From the NCBI GenBank assembly GCA_037178975.1, contig JASJZH010000005.1:1550001-1614000 (forward strand): a stretch of DNA of 64,000 bases, given 5' to 3'. The stretch is from Oscheius tipulae. Its lineage: Eukaryota > Nematoda > Chromadorea > Rhabditida > Rhabditidae. The notes below the pieces were generated by a model, which was not told where the DNA came from, made no database searches, and worked only from the letters and a program-made list of their open reading frames with translations. This document shows positions 31,201 through 42,700 of this stretch, piece by piece; within the stretch, counting starts at the first letter, position 1; each line of letters starts with the position of its first letter. A program made the position numbers and the translations under genes.

Positions 31201-34165
31201 TGTTGCCAAAATTAAGAAAATATAGGCACCTTATAAATGTACTTAAACAGATACTTGAATACCCTTATCTGTGAAATGACTTCGATGCAAATATGACATT
31301 CGAATTCGGATAAGAGGTCAAAATTTGTCGTGACGACGTATCTGTTGTCAGCCCAGACTTCTTTCCCAGATGAATTTTTCAAAGAGAATCCCTCGCCGTT
31401 ATCTGGACGTCTCTTGATTGGGTAGTCTCGATCGTTGTAATGGGTGTGATCGGAATATTCTTGAGGAAAATGTTTTTTGCACTGGGGAGCAGTCTTTTTG
31501 ATATTTTGTCGACAGTATGCCTGTGAAACAAAAGTGATTTAAACCAAAAGCATCTTACATTTTCGTCTCCTTCACAGGGTCTATGCGTCATGAATTGCTC
31601 GACTAAGTCGCGCAATCTTTTAACTTTTTCTTGTTTTTCCGCTCTGCTATGAGAATCCATTTTTGGGAAATAGGCTTGGCAGATGCGGTCAACTTGTTCG
31701 GCTGTTGTAATGTGCTCGTCGAGTGAGACTATTATGTGCGCGTGAGGAGGACCGCGTGCTTGAAACTCGATAGAGTAGGCGAACCATTTTACCATTCCGA
31801 AAATGCCTCAAATCGTTGTTTGTAAGAGAAGAAGAGAAGTCAATTCTACCAGGTTTTCCACGTTTTCTTTGAGTTGCTTGCTGCCCGCATAACCTTTCGA
31901 GAAAAGCTTTGAGTTTTAGTTCGAAAACTTCGGCAATCAGCTCCGGTCTATCAGCCCAATTTTGCCCTTTTTTCAAATTTTCCTCAAAACAAAATTTTAA
32001 AAAATGGGAAAAATATTACTTTGATTTCTCGCCAATTGACATTACATGTATAAGTGACGAAAAGGTCTGCATGACCGAGCTGGTTAGACATTGCAATAGC
32101 GTCCTCATACTTTGTTCTTTTCGGGTAGACGTAGTGTACTGTACGTTATGTTGACGTCTAGCACAGGCTCTCTGGTCCATAATTCGAGTGTAGAGATCAA
32201 TTGTATACAGTTGGCCTAATTTTCCTGCATTATGAATACGATTATCTTGCATGTAACGCTGTTGTAACTGATACAAGGCATATTCCCGTAAAGTGGCGTG
32301 ATCTCTATGTTTCTAAAATTACAAAAAAAACATTTGTTTCTAAAACAGTTCAAACCGCTTCTTCTTTTTGCATTTTGAGAACTTCTGCATACGGATCTGG
32401 ATCGGTTTCAACTAAAAGTTGGGTTGAAGTTGGGCAAGAACTTTCGTAATCAAGGATTTTTTCATCTTCGGATGTCACAAGATTTTCGTTTGATTGTTCG
32501 CCAATTGGGTACTCATCTTCTTTTGATTCCGTATTCAGTTCTGTGAGTCGACTACCTGGGAACTCTTCGTTATTTTCCGCACACTAAAATGACTCAAATT
32601 CCAGCTAGCTACATAAAAGTTCTAACCTCCACATCTGGCATCCAGATTATTTTCCCCTCTTTTCCTATCCTAGTTCTAACTGGATAAATATTGCCTTTTC
32701 TTTCTTCAAGTACAATGTCTGACTCTATTCCGTTATTCTGCAAATAAGGAATGTCAGAATTATATCCACTGAGTTGTTGATCATAGTCATTACATGAGTT
32801 GCTTTGTTTTTCTTTCAAAGTCTCAAATATCCTAAAAAAAACCATAAATCAAAGCAACAAAATTTCTTACTGTTGTTGAAAGAGAACGTCATCTTTAGTG
32901 TAGTTTATGTCCCAAAGTTTGGCCTTTTCAGGACACTGTTTTTGAATCTCTTTTAGGCGTGCCAGATAAGGTGTTTCACGATTATGATAGTAGGGGAAAG
33001 CCTGCCTAGTGTAACCTGGTTCGCCTCTCGGAAATAAAATGGCGTAGCAGAGACTATCGATTCGAGAGTCCCATGAAAACAAAGGCATTGGGACATCCGA
33101 ATGATGAGTGTAGATATTGAGACCGGGCAATTTGATATCTTGTTCGCGATTGGCATCAAAAAACACAGCAACAAACTCATTACTTTGAGGAGCAACATAG
33201 GTGCTTGGATGCTGTTAAATAATTGGGAGTGACTGTGAAAACAAAACTTACTTGAATTTCTTCTTTTTTAACAGTTCGAGCGTCAATGATTCGAAAACGG
33301 AGCTCATCAACCGGCTCGCCTTTTTTGCTCTTTTCCTTTAGAAGTTCTCCCATTTTCCGATAAAAGGCAGCATGTGGATTATTTTCCTCAATCAACGTTG
33401 AGAGTACACAAACAATCTAAAGTTTCGATCAGTTTTGACCTACTACAAAATTACGTTTTGATCGAGGTCGGAAAAAATATCTTGTTCTGTTCGTTTTTCT
33501 GCAGCTTTTTGTGCATCAAAAATGTAGTAATTTCCGAATCTCAGTTTGTTTTCGTCCAAAGGTAAGGCTGCCGATGCAAAGTGATAAACGTGACCTCGAC
33601 TTTTTGTTACCTAAAAACCAATTGTATTCCAAAAACCCCGATGTTTTTTACTTGTTGTCCAAATTTTGCTGAAGGAACCGTGTTATACTGGATGGATGCA
33701 AAGCTAAAGCAGCAGTTGTAGCGTAAGATATTACGTTTGAATTCGGAATTGCTGATCATCAGCTGTTTCAGGTATTGAGGCATCTTGGGCCACGGTTTGA
33801 CAAAAACCTTTCCATTTTGACAGCAGCTGATCGGTGAAGACTCAAAATGTTCAGCAAAACAATATGGGCAAATTTTGGTCATCTGGCCAATAAAGCTTGG
33901 ATTTGACATAGCTAAATCGAACAATTTTTTAGATTTTAAGGATTTAAAAAACTTGTTTTCTCGAGAACGATGCTTTGTGTGCCTCCTATATTTCCTTCCC
34001 GATACTTTCTAACCTTTTTTGGGTTATCAGAATGGCTTGAAAGTCCAATTATACCATTGTTAGACGGTATTTCCAAAGATTTTGGGACCCTAAGAGACGC
34101 TTGTCTCTTTCTATGTTTTCGTTGCAAAAACGGCGGAAGCCATTCTTCGGCATTATTCGTCTAAA
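28271..34165 (-). pseudogene. Helitron Rep/helicase, copy 1, broken
   Basis: This is a multi-exon minus-strand gene almost identical to 39726-45920. Visible motifs are the zinc-finger-like N-terminus (KICPYCFAEHF, near 33850), the Rep HUH motif FQARGPPHAHIIVSL (near 31750), the paired-tyrosine motif FKYLFKYIYK (near 31230), Walker A GGAGTGKTFVYKA (near 29860), the helicase motif GGDFRQTFPVV (near 29420) and QLYVALSRVRKAED (near 28370). Compared with copy 2 it has a deletion of about 103 bp at 32113 that removes the GSPRYLQ motif and shifts the frame. It also has a TAG before the Walker A exon (near 29955) and a TAA in DGTxNID (near 29212). The N-terminal exon is also shorter. Confidence 0.85.
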
Positions 34166-34307
34166 TTGGCAGTTGAAATCACACAAGATAATAGCTAAAA
34201 GTATACTTCGAAAAACGATGTTTCCATCTTTTGAAAATATGGCTGTTGAAGTTTTTTATCATCAAAAAATGCCCGAGTTATGTACAAAACAAAATCCATT
34301 TTTCACT

Positions 34308-35621
34308 TTAGATAAATGTAGGATCTTCGTATGTGAGGGGGGCTACCTCTTCTTCAATAGCTTCATAATTTTCAACGTGGGTGACTTTTAAGATTTGATG
34401 TTCGCCTAAACTTTTTTTTAATAAAGTTGGCTACCGACCTACCTTCTCTTTTGATACTATATTGGATTTTGAGCAGCTGACCGCGCATAATTTTCTGCTC
34501 CGAAGATTGTGCAATAGCACAGAGAGGCATATCATTGAAACGACTGCCGTCAACAGCTTGAAATTGGTAGAAACCCGGATGGAATTTGATTGGACTTGTA
34601 CCCGTTCTGGCTCTAACGACTGTTTCTAAAGCGAACATAGAACAAAACTATCAAAATATCCAACCATAAACGCCATTTCGTTCAAAGTTATTCTCGATAA
34701 TCTGGTCAAAAGTAAGCGATTCCATAATAGGCTGAGGAATGTCCGTTACTTTCTCAAACTTCATCAGATTGTGGCCAGTGAGATTCAGATCAGTGAATCG
34801 GCTGGGAGCCTGCTCTTTGTATGAAGCACCAATGACCTCATAGACCTAAGATTTTTCATAAGTTTGAAAAAAATAAGCAAAAGTTCAACCTTGTTGTTTT
34901 CCAACTTGTGCTCAACGATTGTTTCGTTGAAGAAAGTAATGCGGACATTTTGATCGTCGACTGTAAGGAAATGGTAGACCTTGTACTCTCCCTTTCCGCG
35001 TTCATTCTCATAGCCTTTTATCGGATCAATATTGGCAAGTTTAGCCACAAAACTGAATACTTTTTGATGCTTGAATATAATTCATACTGAGAGGGATGAA
35101 GTTTGACTTCCTCCATTACGAAAAGTTTCTTGTAGTTCGGAATCCATTTCTGACCAAGACCACTTCTCAGACCCTCATAGTTTGTTTCGCCAGTAATTAT
35201 TCCCTCGTAATTGGTATTCAGAAGGGGATGATAATGCATTTTTGTAATAGGCTTCTCTTTCCACTCAAAGTCATATACTTGAATGACCTAAATTTTGGTT
35301 TCACCGTGAAAGTTTTCTAAACATACATCACCAATTTTTATGTTTTTCCAAGCTTCTGCGGTATTTCCGTAGCACGAGAATTGCGCGAATTTTACGTTTA
35401 CGTCCGTCAAAATCAGATTCAAAACGTCCTGTTGAAGATTGTTTCTGGTTTCAAAGTGCACATATTCTACGTCTGCGACCACAAAAATTCCGGTGCTAAA
35501 AAAATAATGAGGTACAAAATGTAATTTACTTTTTTCCTTCTTTCAGCAAATGATTGAAGTCGGTAATTGGAATTGTAACAGAGCCTTCAGGATCATTTCT
35601 CACAGACTTGCCATCGAACAT
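34308..35621 (-). CDS. RPA70-like single-stranded DNA-binding protein, Helitron copy 1
   Basis: Starting at ATG 35621 (MFDGKSVRNDPEGSVTIPI), about six exons with short introns run to TAA at 34308-34310. OB-fold-like regions are seen: FAQFSCYGNTAEAWKNIKIG, then VYHFLTVDDQNVRITFFNET followed by NKVYEVIGASYKEQ and LTGHNLMKFEKVTDIP. The second matches the RPA70 DNA-binding domain A pattern (FNE ... KVYxI ... MxF ... T.I). RPA-like genes are carried by Helitrons in plants and several animals and are thought to bind the single-stranded intermediate. Identity to the copy 2 protein is only about three quarters, far lower than for Rep/helicase. It lies directly upstream of Rep/helicase on the same strand. 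Confidence 0.7.
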
Positions 35622-35897
35622 TTTTAGTTTTCACTGAAAATATAATCAAAAGACAGTGCTGGGTTTCGAGAGCGAAAAAAATTGGAAAGAAGAAGACAAC
35701 TTTACGCATTTCAGAATAGAAAAAAAAGGGAAAGTCTCGCCTCGCTCCAATTTTTTTTTTGGAGCAGAAAAACATGAAGAAATTGCGAGCCAGAGGGCGC
35801 CTGCGGTTGTGGGGTGATTCAGAAAGGCACGCTAGATGGTACGGGTGTGACACCGTCGAGCAGTGAAAATTGTTCAAACGTCAATACATGTTTGTGT

Positions 35898-35907
<10 letters not shown>

Positions 35908-35941
<34 letters not shown>
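35908..35941. repeat. Poly(T) run of about 34
   Basis: An uninterrupted T tract (A tract on the minus strand) just beyond the high-coordinate end of Helitron copy 1. It could mark an inserted retroposed tail or be a simple expansion. Confidence 0.9.
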
Positions 35942-35943
<2 letters not shown>

Positions 35944-36293
35944 GAATAGTAAATTTTACTTCTGACGGTCGAGTATATTAAGGGAAGAAGATGTCGAGCC
36001 TCGCGATCAAAACATGTTATGAGGAGAGTTTATTAGTCTGTAGAGTTCTTTTCATTCTTCTTATGTTTTTTTAAGAATATTTTCCAGGAACAAACGCATT
36101 CAAAACCTTGACGAAAGAAAGATGTGAATATGCGCTGAAGACGTGTGCTATCGGGCGTCAATACAAGCTTTTCGATTTTGAAGAACTGGGCAAGATAAGT
36201 TAGCTTTTGTTTTTACTAACTTGCAGTTATATCTTCAAGTTATAGGCGGTGTACTATGTACATTTATTTACACTAATATATACACTATTTACA

Positions 36294-36800
36294 TTATTTG
36301 TAAATGGGCATATCATAACCGTAAAGGGCTCCGTGTACAAACTCGAATCTCCATGGCATGGGATCGAAGTTAGTAGGGAAACTTTTTCCACTAATATGAC
36401 ACATAACACGAGCAAAGCTATAAACACCACAATGTGGTGTGTTACCTTGTTGAGGAATAGTAACGTATTTCATGTTTGCATGAGGAAGGAAGATGCTCTT
36501 CTTCAAGTAATTCTTGAAGAAACTCCTCAATACGACTGACGTGTTGCGGATTAGAAATGGAGCTGTTGTAGTAGAACAACTCCATAGTCTTCTCCGAGTA
36601 AGAGGCAACCGAGAAATGTTTGTCGAGAAGAAAGATCACAATAAGACTGGCTTCGCCTTTTTTGCCTCGAAGTTGCCAGTCAAGTAATTCTCCGTAATGA
36701 TTGGCAAAGAAAGGGTCGGCTATGTTGGTCACAATAATAGATGCGACTGGCATAAAACAAGTTATATAAATTCGCAGATTTCTTGAGCAGTCACCTGATG
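36294..36800 (-). pseudogene. C48/adenain-like cysteine protease fragment
   Basis: The minus strand encodes a stretch with KHFSVASYSEKTMELFYYNS, then VTIPQQGNTPHCGVYSFARV, followed by a short hydrophobic-to-aromatic tail. The order His, Asn/Asp, Gln, then Cys in HCGVYS fits the catalytic residues of Ulp1-type (C48) and related viral-type cysteine proteases. Such domains are found in host SUMO proteases, in some Helitrons and other DNA transposons, and in Polintons. The fragment is incomplete and is treated as a fossil. It lies immediately outside Helitron copy 1 and has no counterpart beside copy 2, so membership of that element is unproven. Confidence 0.45.
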
Positions 36801-37490
36801 CTTAAAAGCTTTCGTGATTTGTCGACATAATTCGTAAAAGAGACATACATTAATGCCGTTATATCTTCACATTAAAGGAAATCTCGTACCTCAAGAAAAA
36901 ACTAAACAATGCTGTTTTGTAATTTTATTCTTCGCAAAAAGTGGATTTGCAGCGATGTCTTGTAATTTGCTTTGAATTTACGACTGAGATGCGGCTAATT
37001 TACGACCTACTTTGGAATTCAGAAGCTGTTGAGATCAACTCGTCCTGATCGCCCAAAAGGAGGTACCTTGTCATCGAAAGATAATTCTTCTTGTTCATAA
37101 TACTAAAAAAATTGTTTTATATGAAAATAAATTGAAGATTTGAAAGTATTGACCGAAGTGCTAAGTGCTTATTGTGATTTTCAGAATGTTCTGAACTTCG
37201 AAGTTTCTAGAAGATTGGGATTTGTTTTAAACTTATACGCTTTAAAGCTTCATTTATAGCTGTAAAAAGACTGTAGACCAATTTTCAGTGTTTTCTAGAT
37301 GATGAGTTGATACGTTGATACGGTCGATGAAAGACGTTTTTCTATGACTCACACTTTTTTCAAGCTTTGTTGCGGTCTTTAAATGGTTTCAAGAGGATGT
37401 CCATCATAGATCGAGTCCAATAGAACACAAACATAACAAGAAAAACACAGAAAAGTATCTATTTGCACAAGCATATCAATAAAGAAATAT
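36801..37490. other. No gene recognised
   Basis: AT-rich sequence between the protease fragment and the repeat array. No coding or structured feature was identified. Confidence 0.5.
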
Positions 37491-39016
37491 TGCGTTTCGC
37501 ATCGAAAACGTCACTGACGTACTTTAGCGTACGTTTTGGCGGGAAATTCAAAACTTAGGACAAAAATTTTTATTTTCAGAGCGCTATAACTCAGCGATGA
37601 ATTATTTTTTATCGGATCTTTCGACGTTCCAAGGCGGCAGAGCCATACTCACGGGTTGTCTGCCCCCCTCGCTGCTTGTTTGAGTCAAATTTGGCGATAG
37701 GGATAGGGGGATTTAGGGATAACTGGATAGAGATAACCGTTTGTTCAAAAAATTATAGTTTCTGATGATCTTAGGCGGTACAGCCATACATCCTCGGGCT
37801 GAATGCCTCCAGCAGCCGCTCTCGCTGTCTGTTTGAGTCAAAATTAGGAATAGGCATAGGCGGATGTAGAGATAGGTACATAGGGATAGGCTGCTGTACT
37901 GAAGCTGGAAATTTTAGATGTCCCAAGGCGGCAAAACCATACACCCTCGGGCTGGCTGCCTTCAGCAGCCGCCCTCGCTGTCTGTTTGTATCAAAAGTAG
38001 CGAAAGGTACGTAGAAATAATGGCTGATCACAGCGAAAATTTCATTGAATCACTTTTTCGTAATTCAAATTTTGGCGAGGAATATAAACGTTAAAAATCA
38101 AAACTTCAATTTTTAAAGCGCTGTAATTCGACGATGGTTTTTTTAACGGTTCTTGTTCAACTCCTTGTTGTACTCGTCGAGCTCTACAACACTATACCAC
38201 TTAGAACCTAATAGGTGGACAGGATTAAGAGGCAGCCGCCCTCGCTGTCTGTTTGAGTCAAAATTAGCGATAGGCATAGGCGGATAAGTGGCTAAGAAAT
38301 GGCGTTTGTTCGAAAAATTAGTTTCTGATCATTCACTCTCAGGCTGGCTCGCTGTCTGTTTATATCAAAAGTAGCGAAAAAAATATGTAAAAAGTACCTG
38401 CTCGTCGCAACGAAAATGTCATTGACGCGCTTTTGCGTATTTTTCGAATTTTGGCGGGGAATTCAAACGAAAAAGTCAAAATTTTGATTTACAAATCGCT
38501 GTAGCTCGGCAACGAATAATTAATTTTCGGATCTTTGTTGAACTCGTTATTCTACTCGTTAAGCTCTACAAAATTATACCACTTAGAGCACAAAATTCGA
38601 TCATTTTTCCCCCCGATTTTTTGGCAAGTTTCGCCCGTCGCACCTCAGCTAGTGAATATTTTCGGGTAATTTTGGTATGTATCGATAACACTCGTTGAGT
38701 ACTATCTACATATACCATCTATAAGGTCTGGTTCGAAAAAAACGTTTCGTTACACTACGCGATTTATAATTATATAGTAAACTAGGGTTAGGCGGTTGTT
38801 TCTGATATTATGAGGTTTCTGATGATCTTAGGCGTCAGAACCATGCACCCTCGGGCTGCCCTCGCCGCTTGTTTCAGTCGAAATTAGCGAAAAGTACGTA
38901 AAAATACCTGCTCGTCGCATCGAAAATGTCATTAATGCACTTTCCTAATTTTGGCGGGAAATTCAAACGAAATAATCATAATTTTTATTTTCAAATGGCT
39001 GTAGCTCGGCAGTGAG
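37491..39016 (+). repeat. Degenerate tandem array of Helitron-end modules
   Basis: Two modules alternate with variations. One has TTTCTGATGATCTTAGGCG, then GCCATACACCCTCGGGCTG and a CTGTTTGAGTCAAAATTAGC element. The other has GCATCGAAAATGTCATTGAC, then TTTTGGCGGGAAATTCAAA and GCTGTAGCTCGGC. Starts are visible near 37500, 37610, 37760, 37910, 38230, 38400 and 38784. The last unit (38784) repeats about 229 bp later as the left end of Helitron copy 2 (39013). The same sequence forms the left end of Helitron copy 1. Confidence 0.75.
38397..38778 (+). repeat. Long repeat unit, left copy
   Basis: About 380 bp that recur in direct orientation at 48546-48920, including TCGTTGAGTACTATCTACAT followed by ATACCATCTATAAGGTCTGG and a GTTCGAAAAAAACGTTTCG run. 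The two copies bracket Helitron copy 2 and its right-flanking gene. Confidence 0.85.
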
Positions 39017-39725
39017 GGATAGGCGGTTGTTTCTGATATTATGAAGTTTCTGATGATCTTAGTCGTTAGAGCCATACACCCTCGTGCTCGCTGCTTGCTT
39101 TAGTGGAAGTTAGCGAAGAGTACGTAAAAATAATTGCTCGTCGCATTGAAAATGTCATTGACGCACATTTGCGTACTTTTTTTTTGCTAGCTAATTGGCT
39201 CGTCTTTTTTTTTTTGCTAGTTTTGTTGTAGTGAAGGTTATCTCTATAGTTTTCCAATGGTTCTTTCCTTTTCTCAATATCTTTTTTTTATATTTGTTAT
39301 GTTTTGTTGCGAAATAACGTCGGAGAACAAAAAAGAGAGTAAGTAGTTCTTTTTTCTCAAGATAAATGTCTAATTTTTAGGAGTACCCGTTCCCCCACAC
39401 GGGGAACAACACTTGTGATGCCCGCTCGCCCCCCGAGCGGAGGATAACAGTTTCGGGATGAGAAGATGATGTCAGGAAGGCCATTCGTGCCGTCTAGGAG
39501 AAGGACGGGGCCAGGACGAAAAGCGATTATATCAAGTTAGTTCTTCTTTCTGCCTGATGCCTGCTTTTGACTGTTTCTTTTTCACACAAAAATGTCAAAA
39601 TTCAGCAAATTAACCAGCCTTTTGCCAAACAAGAGGTCTAAACACTCAGAAATGTCTATAATTGCAGCTTTAATTCCCAAAAGACCAAATTTTATTGTAG
39701 ATTTATGCCAATAGAAACCATAAAC

Positions 39726-42700
39726 TTAATCAATAACCGCATTTCTATGAACAACATTAATGGTTCTGTTAGGTTTTTCCGAGTTGGCGATGTAGACCTT
39801 GATGTCTTCGGCTTTTCGAACTCTACTGAGCGCAACATATAATTGGCCGTGGGCAAAACATGGCGTCCTAAGAATCAGTCCGGCGTGTTTGAGGGTTTGC
39901 CCTTGGGCTTTGTTACAGGTAATCGCATAGGCTAGTCTGAGGGGAAAGCTGTAAAAGACTAATTTTTCAACGATAATCTTAGTTGAGAGCTTCAAAAAAA
40001 ATAGAAAAACATACTGCCAGCGTACAAATGCTAGTTCTCGTGATGGAGCGCTCGTAGTAGACATTCGCATTCTGTGTAAGATGACGGGATCATGTTTTTT
40101 GTGAGAAATGAAATCGTTCGTTACTGGATCAGCGAGAATAATCTTGAAAACGATATTTTAGTTTATAATATCTAAAAAAAACTAACGTTTTTGCCCAGTT
40201 TCGTTATGATTAGTCTAGTTCCGTTTACAAGACCCTTGGAGACATTCAAGTTAACTAAAAGAATGACCACAGCCCCAACTTTTAGACGAAGATTATGCAA
40301 AGGCATTCCGGAGGGGGTAATTGTATTGTAGATGTCTGGATCCAAATTTTCGAAACCCTTGTCCGGATCGTACTCGTCGATACTTTTGTATTCGACTGTT
40401 TCTCCATCAAGAATACTAAGAATCTAAACAGATCTGTGTTTTTGGAAACTAAAAGTTTTGAACCTTGTCGTTGAGAAGGAAAGCTGTACGATTATCGACT
40501 GTCATTATTGAGGTACTTTCGACGAGTTCGCGATTAGCAATCTTTTTGTTTGGATCGTTTGTTTTGCCGAAAAGCTCAGTAATCAATTCCTCTTCCGAGT
40601 TCGCGATGATACTTTGAGGTAAATCTACTTCTTGATCCGTTTCGCGGAGATTTTGATCAATATTTGCTGTGCCGTCACTTATTTTTGTCAGAAATTCCGA
40701 GTATTTTGGGTCAGATTGAGCGCGAACATTCACTTTAAGATGACAGACCTAAAGTAACCTTTTTGACATGATTAAAAAGTGTACAAACTGTCAGCTTTTT
40801 CCATAAGTCGCTTCTGAGCAAACTGTAATTCAACACTTCTGCTCCTTTTACTCCTAAAACGACAGGAAGAGTTTGACGAAAGTCTCCGCCGAAAACGAAT
40901 GGAATTCCAGCAAATGGTTTGCCACAAGCGGCTGGGTCATTTACGTGAATGTTGATAAACAACTCGTGAACTGATTGCAAAGTTCGTCTGTCAGTCATAG
41001 GGGCCTCGTCCCACAGAACTACATCTACGTCATGAAGATATTGTGCTAAAAGTCAACTAATTTGGAAAAACTTCTTTTTACCATCTGATGATTCGAGCTT
41101 CACTTTGCAGTGCATGCTTTCTTCTGTCAATAGAGGAATATGGAAAGCTCGGTGAGCTGTTTGACCAAAAGGGAGTAAAATTGCTGCTACACCTGTGTGT
41201 GCACATGCCAAAACCTATAAAATTTTAATAGATTTGTACAAAAATGGTTACTTTTAGGCCTTTCGATCGGAAATAATAGTAGAGTGCTTTGTAGACAAAC
41301 GTTTTGCCTGTCCCTCCGGCTCCATTTATAAAGAAACTCTGTCTTTTTTGGTTCATAACTGACTCCGAAATTGTTTCAAAAACACGTCTTTGGTCAGCAT
41401 TGAGGCGCTGAATTGTTTTTAAAAGCAAACAATAGATGGAAAGATTACGTTGATGAAGTTTTGAGCTATTTGAGTAGCTATTGCTGGGGTAGTTTGGTCT
41501 TCAAAAGCATCACTATACTCTTCGACATTTTCTGGCAAATGTTTTCGTCTAATTTCTAAAAATTGGGCTTAATAATAACCTTTTTAAAAAGAAACCTGGC
41601 AAGTTGAGACGACTCAAACTCGTTCCGTGATACTCTAAGGTTTTGCCGATATGATAGAGAGCCTGGGCTTCTTTTCGTTCGTCAGACCAATCTGGTCTCG
41701 CTTCATAACAGTGTTCTTTCTGTTTTTCCCAAAGGTCTTTTGGATCCAATACAGCACAATAGAGAAGGATTGAGCTGAAGAGGCGTCTTATAGCCGGAGG
41801 TTTTTGGAATTCAGCTGCTTCGGCTATAGCGTCATGCCATTCTTGTTGATCAGTCATAAGTTTCAGTTTCTAGAATTCAAATTTGAACTGGAAGTTTGCC
41901 AAAAGATACCTTAGCGGCAGAAACAAAAGTATCACATATTTCACCGTCCACAGTTCTCAAATCGTCAAAAGAGGTAACTCCTTTTCGAGTAGTGGCCAGT
42001 AATCGAATAGCGAATTGCTCAATATTTCGGGGATGAACTGATTTGACAGTGCCGAGAATATGCTGACTCAAATTTCTCTGTCGTTTTCTCCAGTGATCTT
42101 TTTCGTAGATATAATACTTGGGGAGCTCTTGATAATGCAGATTCTTGGCAGACTCGTCACTTTTGTTGAGCTCAAACCAGGCTTTGAGACGGCTAGTAAC
42201 TTGGTTTTCTTGGGCCTTCTCATACATTTCTTCTTCTTCACCTTCGAAAATGTGTATCGGCTCTTCGTGAGGAGCATGGACAAAGAGAGTCTCGACAGTG
42301 TGAGTAGCATGAGCTCGTGGAAAATTGGTTATTTCCCATGCCGCTTCACATGCTGTCAACTCTCTTTGATCTTCGATGAGATGATTTTCATCGTACACGA
42401 GCATGGGATTTTTGTTTTCGTCCGTTCTAAACCCAATTTTTAGGCAAATTTACTTAAATTTTTTACGCTGAAACGCCATTAAGAGATAACATTTTTACAG
42501 CCTCTGCATTTCGCCTTTTAAGGACTCCTTGGGACATGTGAGAACTGACAGAGTGGAAAATATGGCCAGTTGTAGTCATGTCAGCCTTTACATTCATTCC
42601 TCCCAAATTACTGATTGATTCGATTATCACTCTGTCATATCCCTAAAACGTTTTGTTGCCAAAATTAAGAAAATATAGGCACCTTATAAATGTACTTAAA

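Larger units (their letters stand above)
27561..35880 (-). mobile_element. Helitron copy 1 (broken)
   Basis: The segment is matched by 39017-47720 in the same orientation. On the minus strand it carries an RPA70-like gene and then a Rep/helicase gene. The low-coordinate end on the minus strand reads CCTTTCCCTAG followed by T, which fits a Helitron 3' CTRR end followed by T. The opposite end was not resolved; homology between copies fades near TACGGGTGTGACA at about 35840. Copy 1 carries at least three lesions in Rep/helicase and is not autonomous. Confidence 0.8.

Noticed and set aside
37491-39016. CRISPR-like array
   Set aside because: Repeats are long, degenerate and lack unique spacers of constant size; the setting is eukaryotic and the units match Helitron ends.
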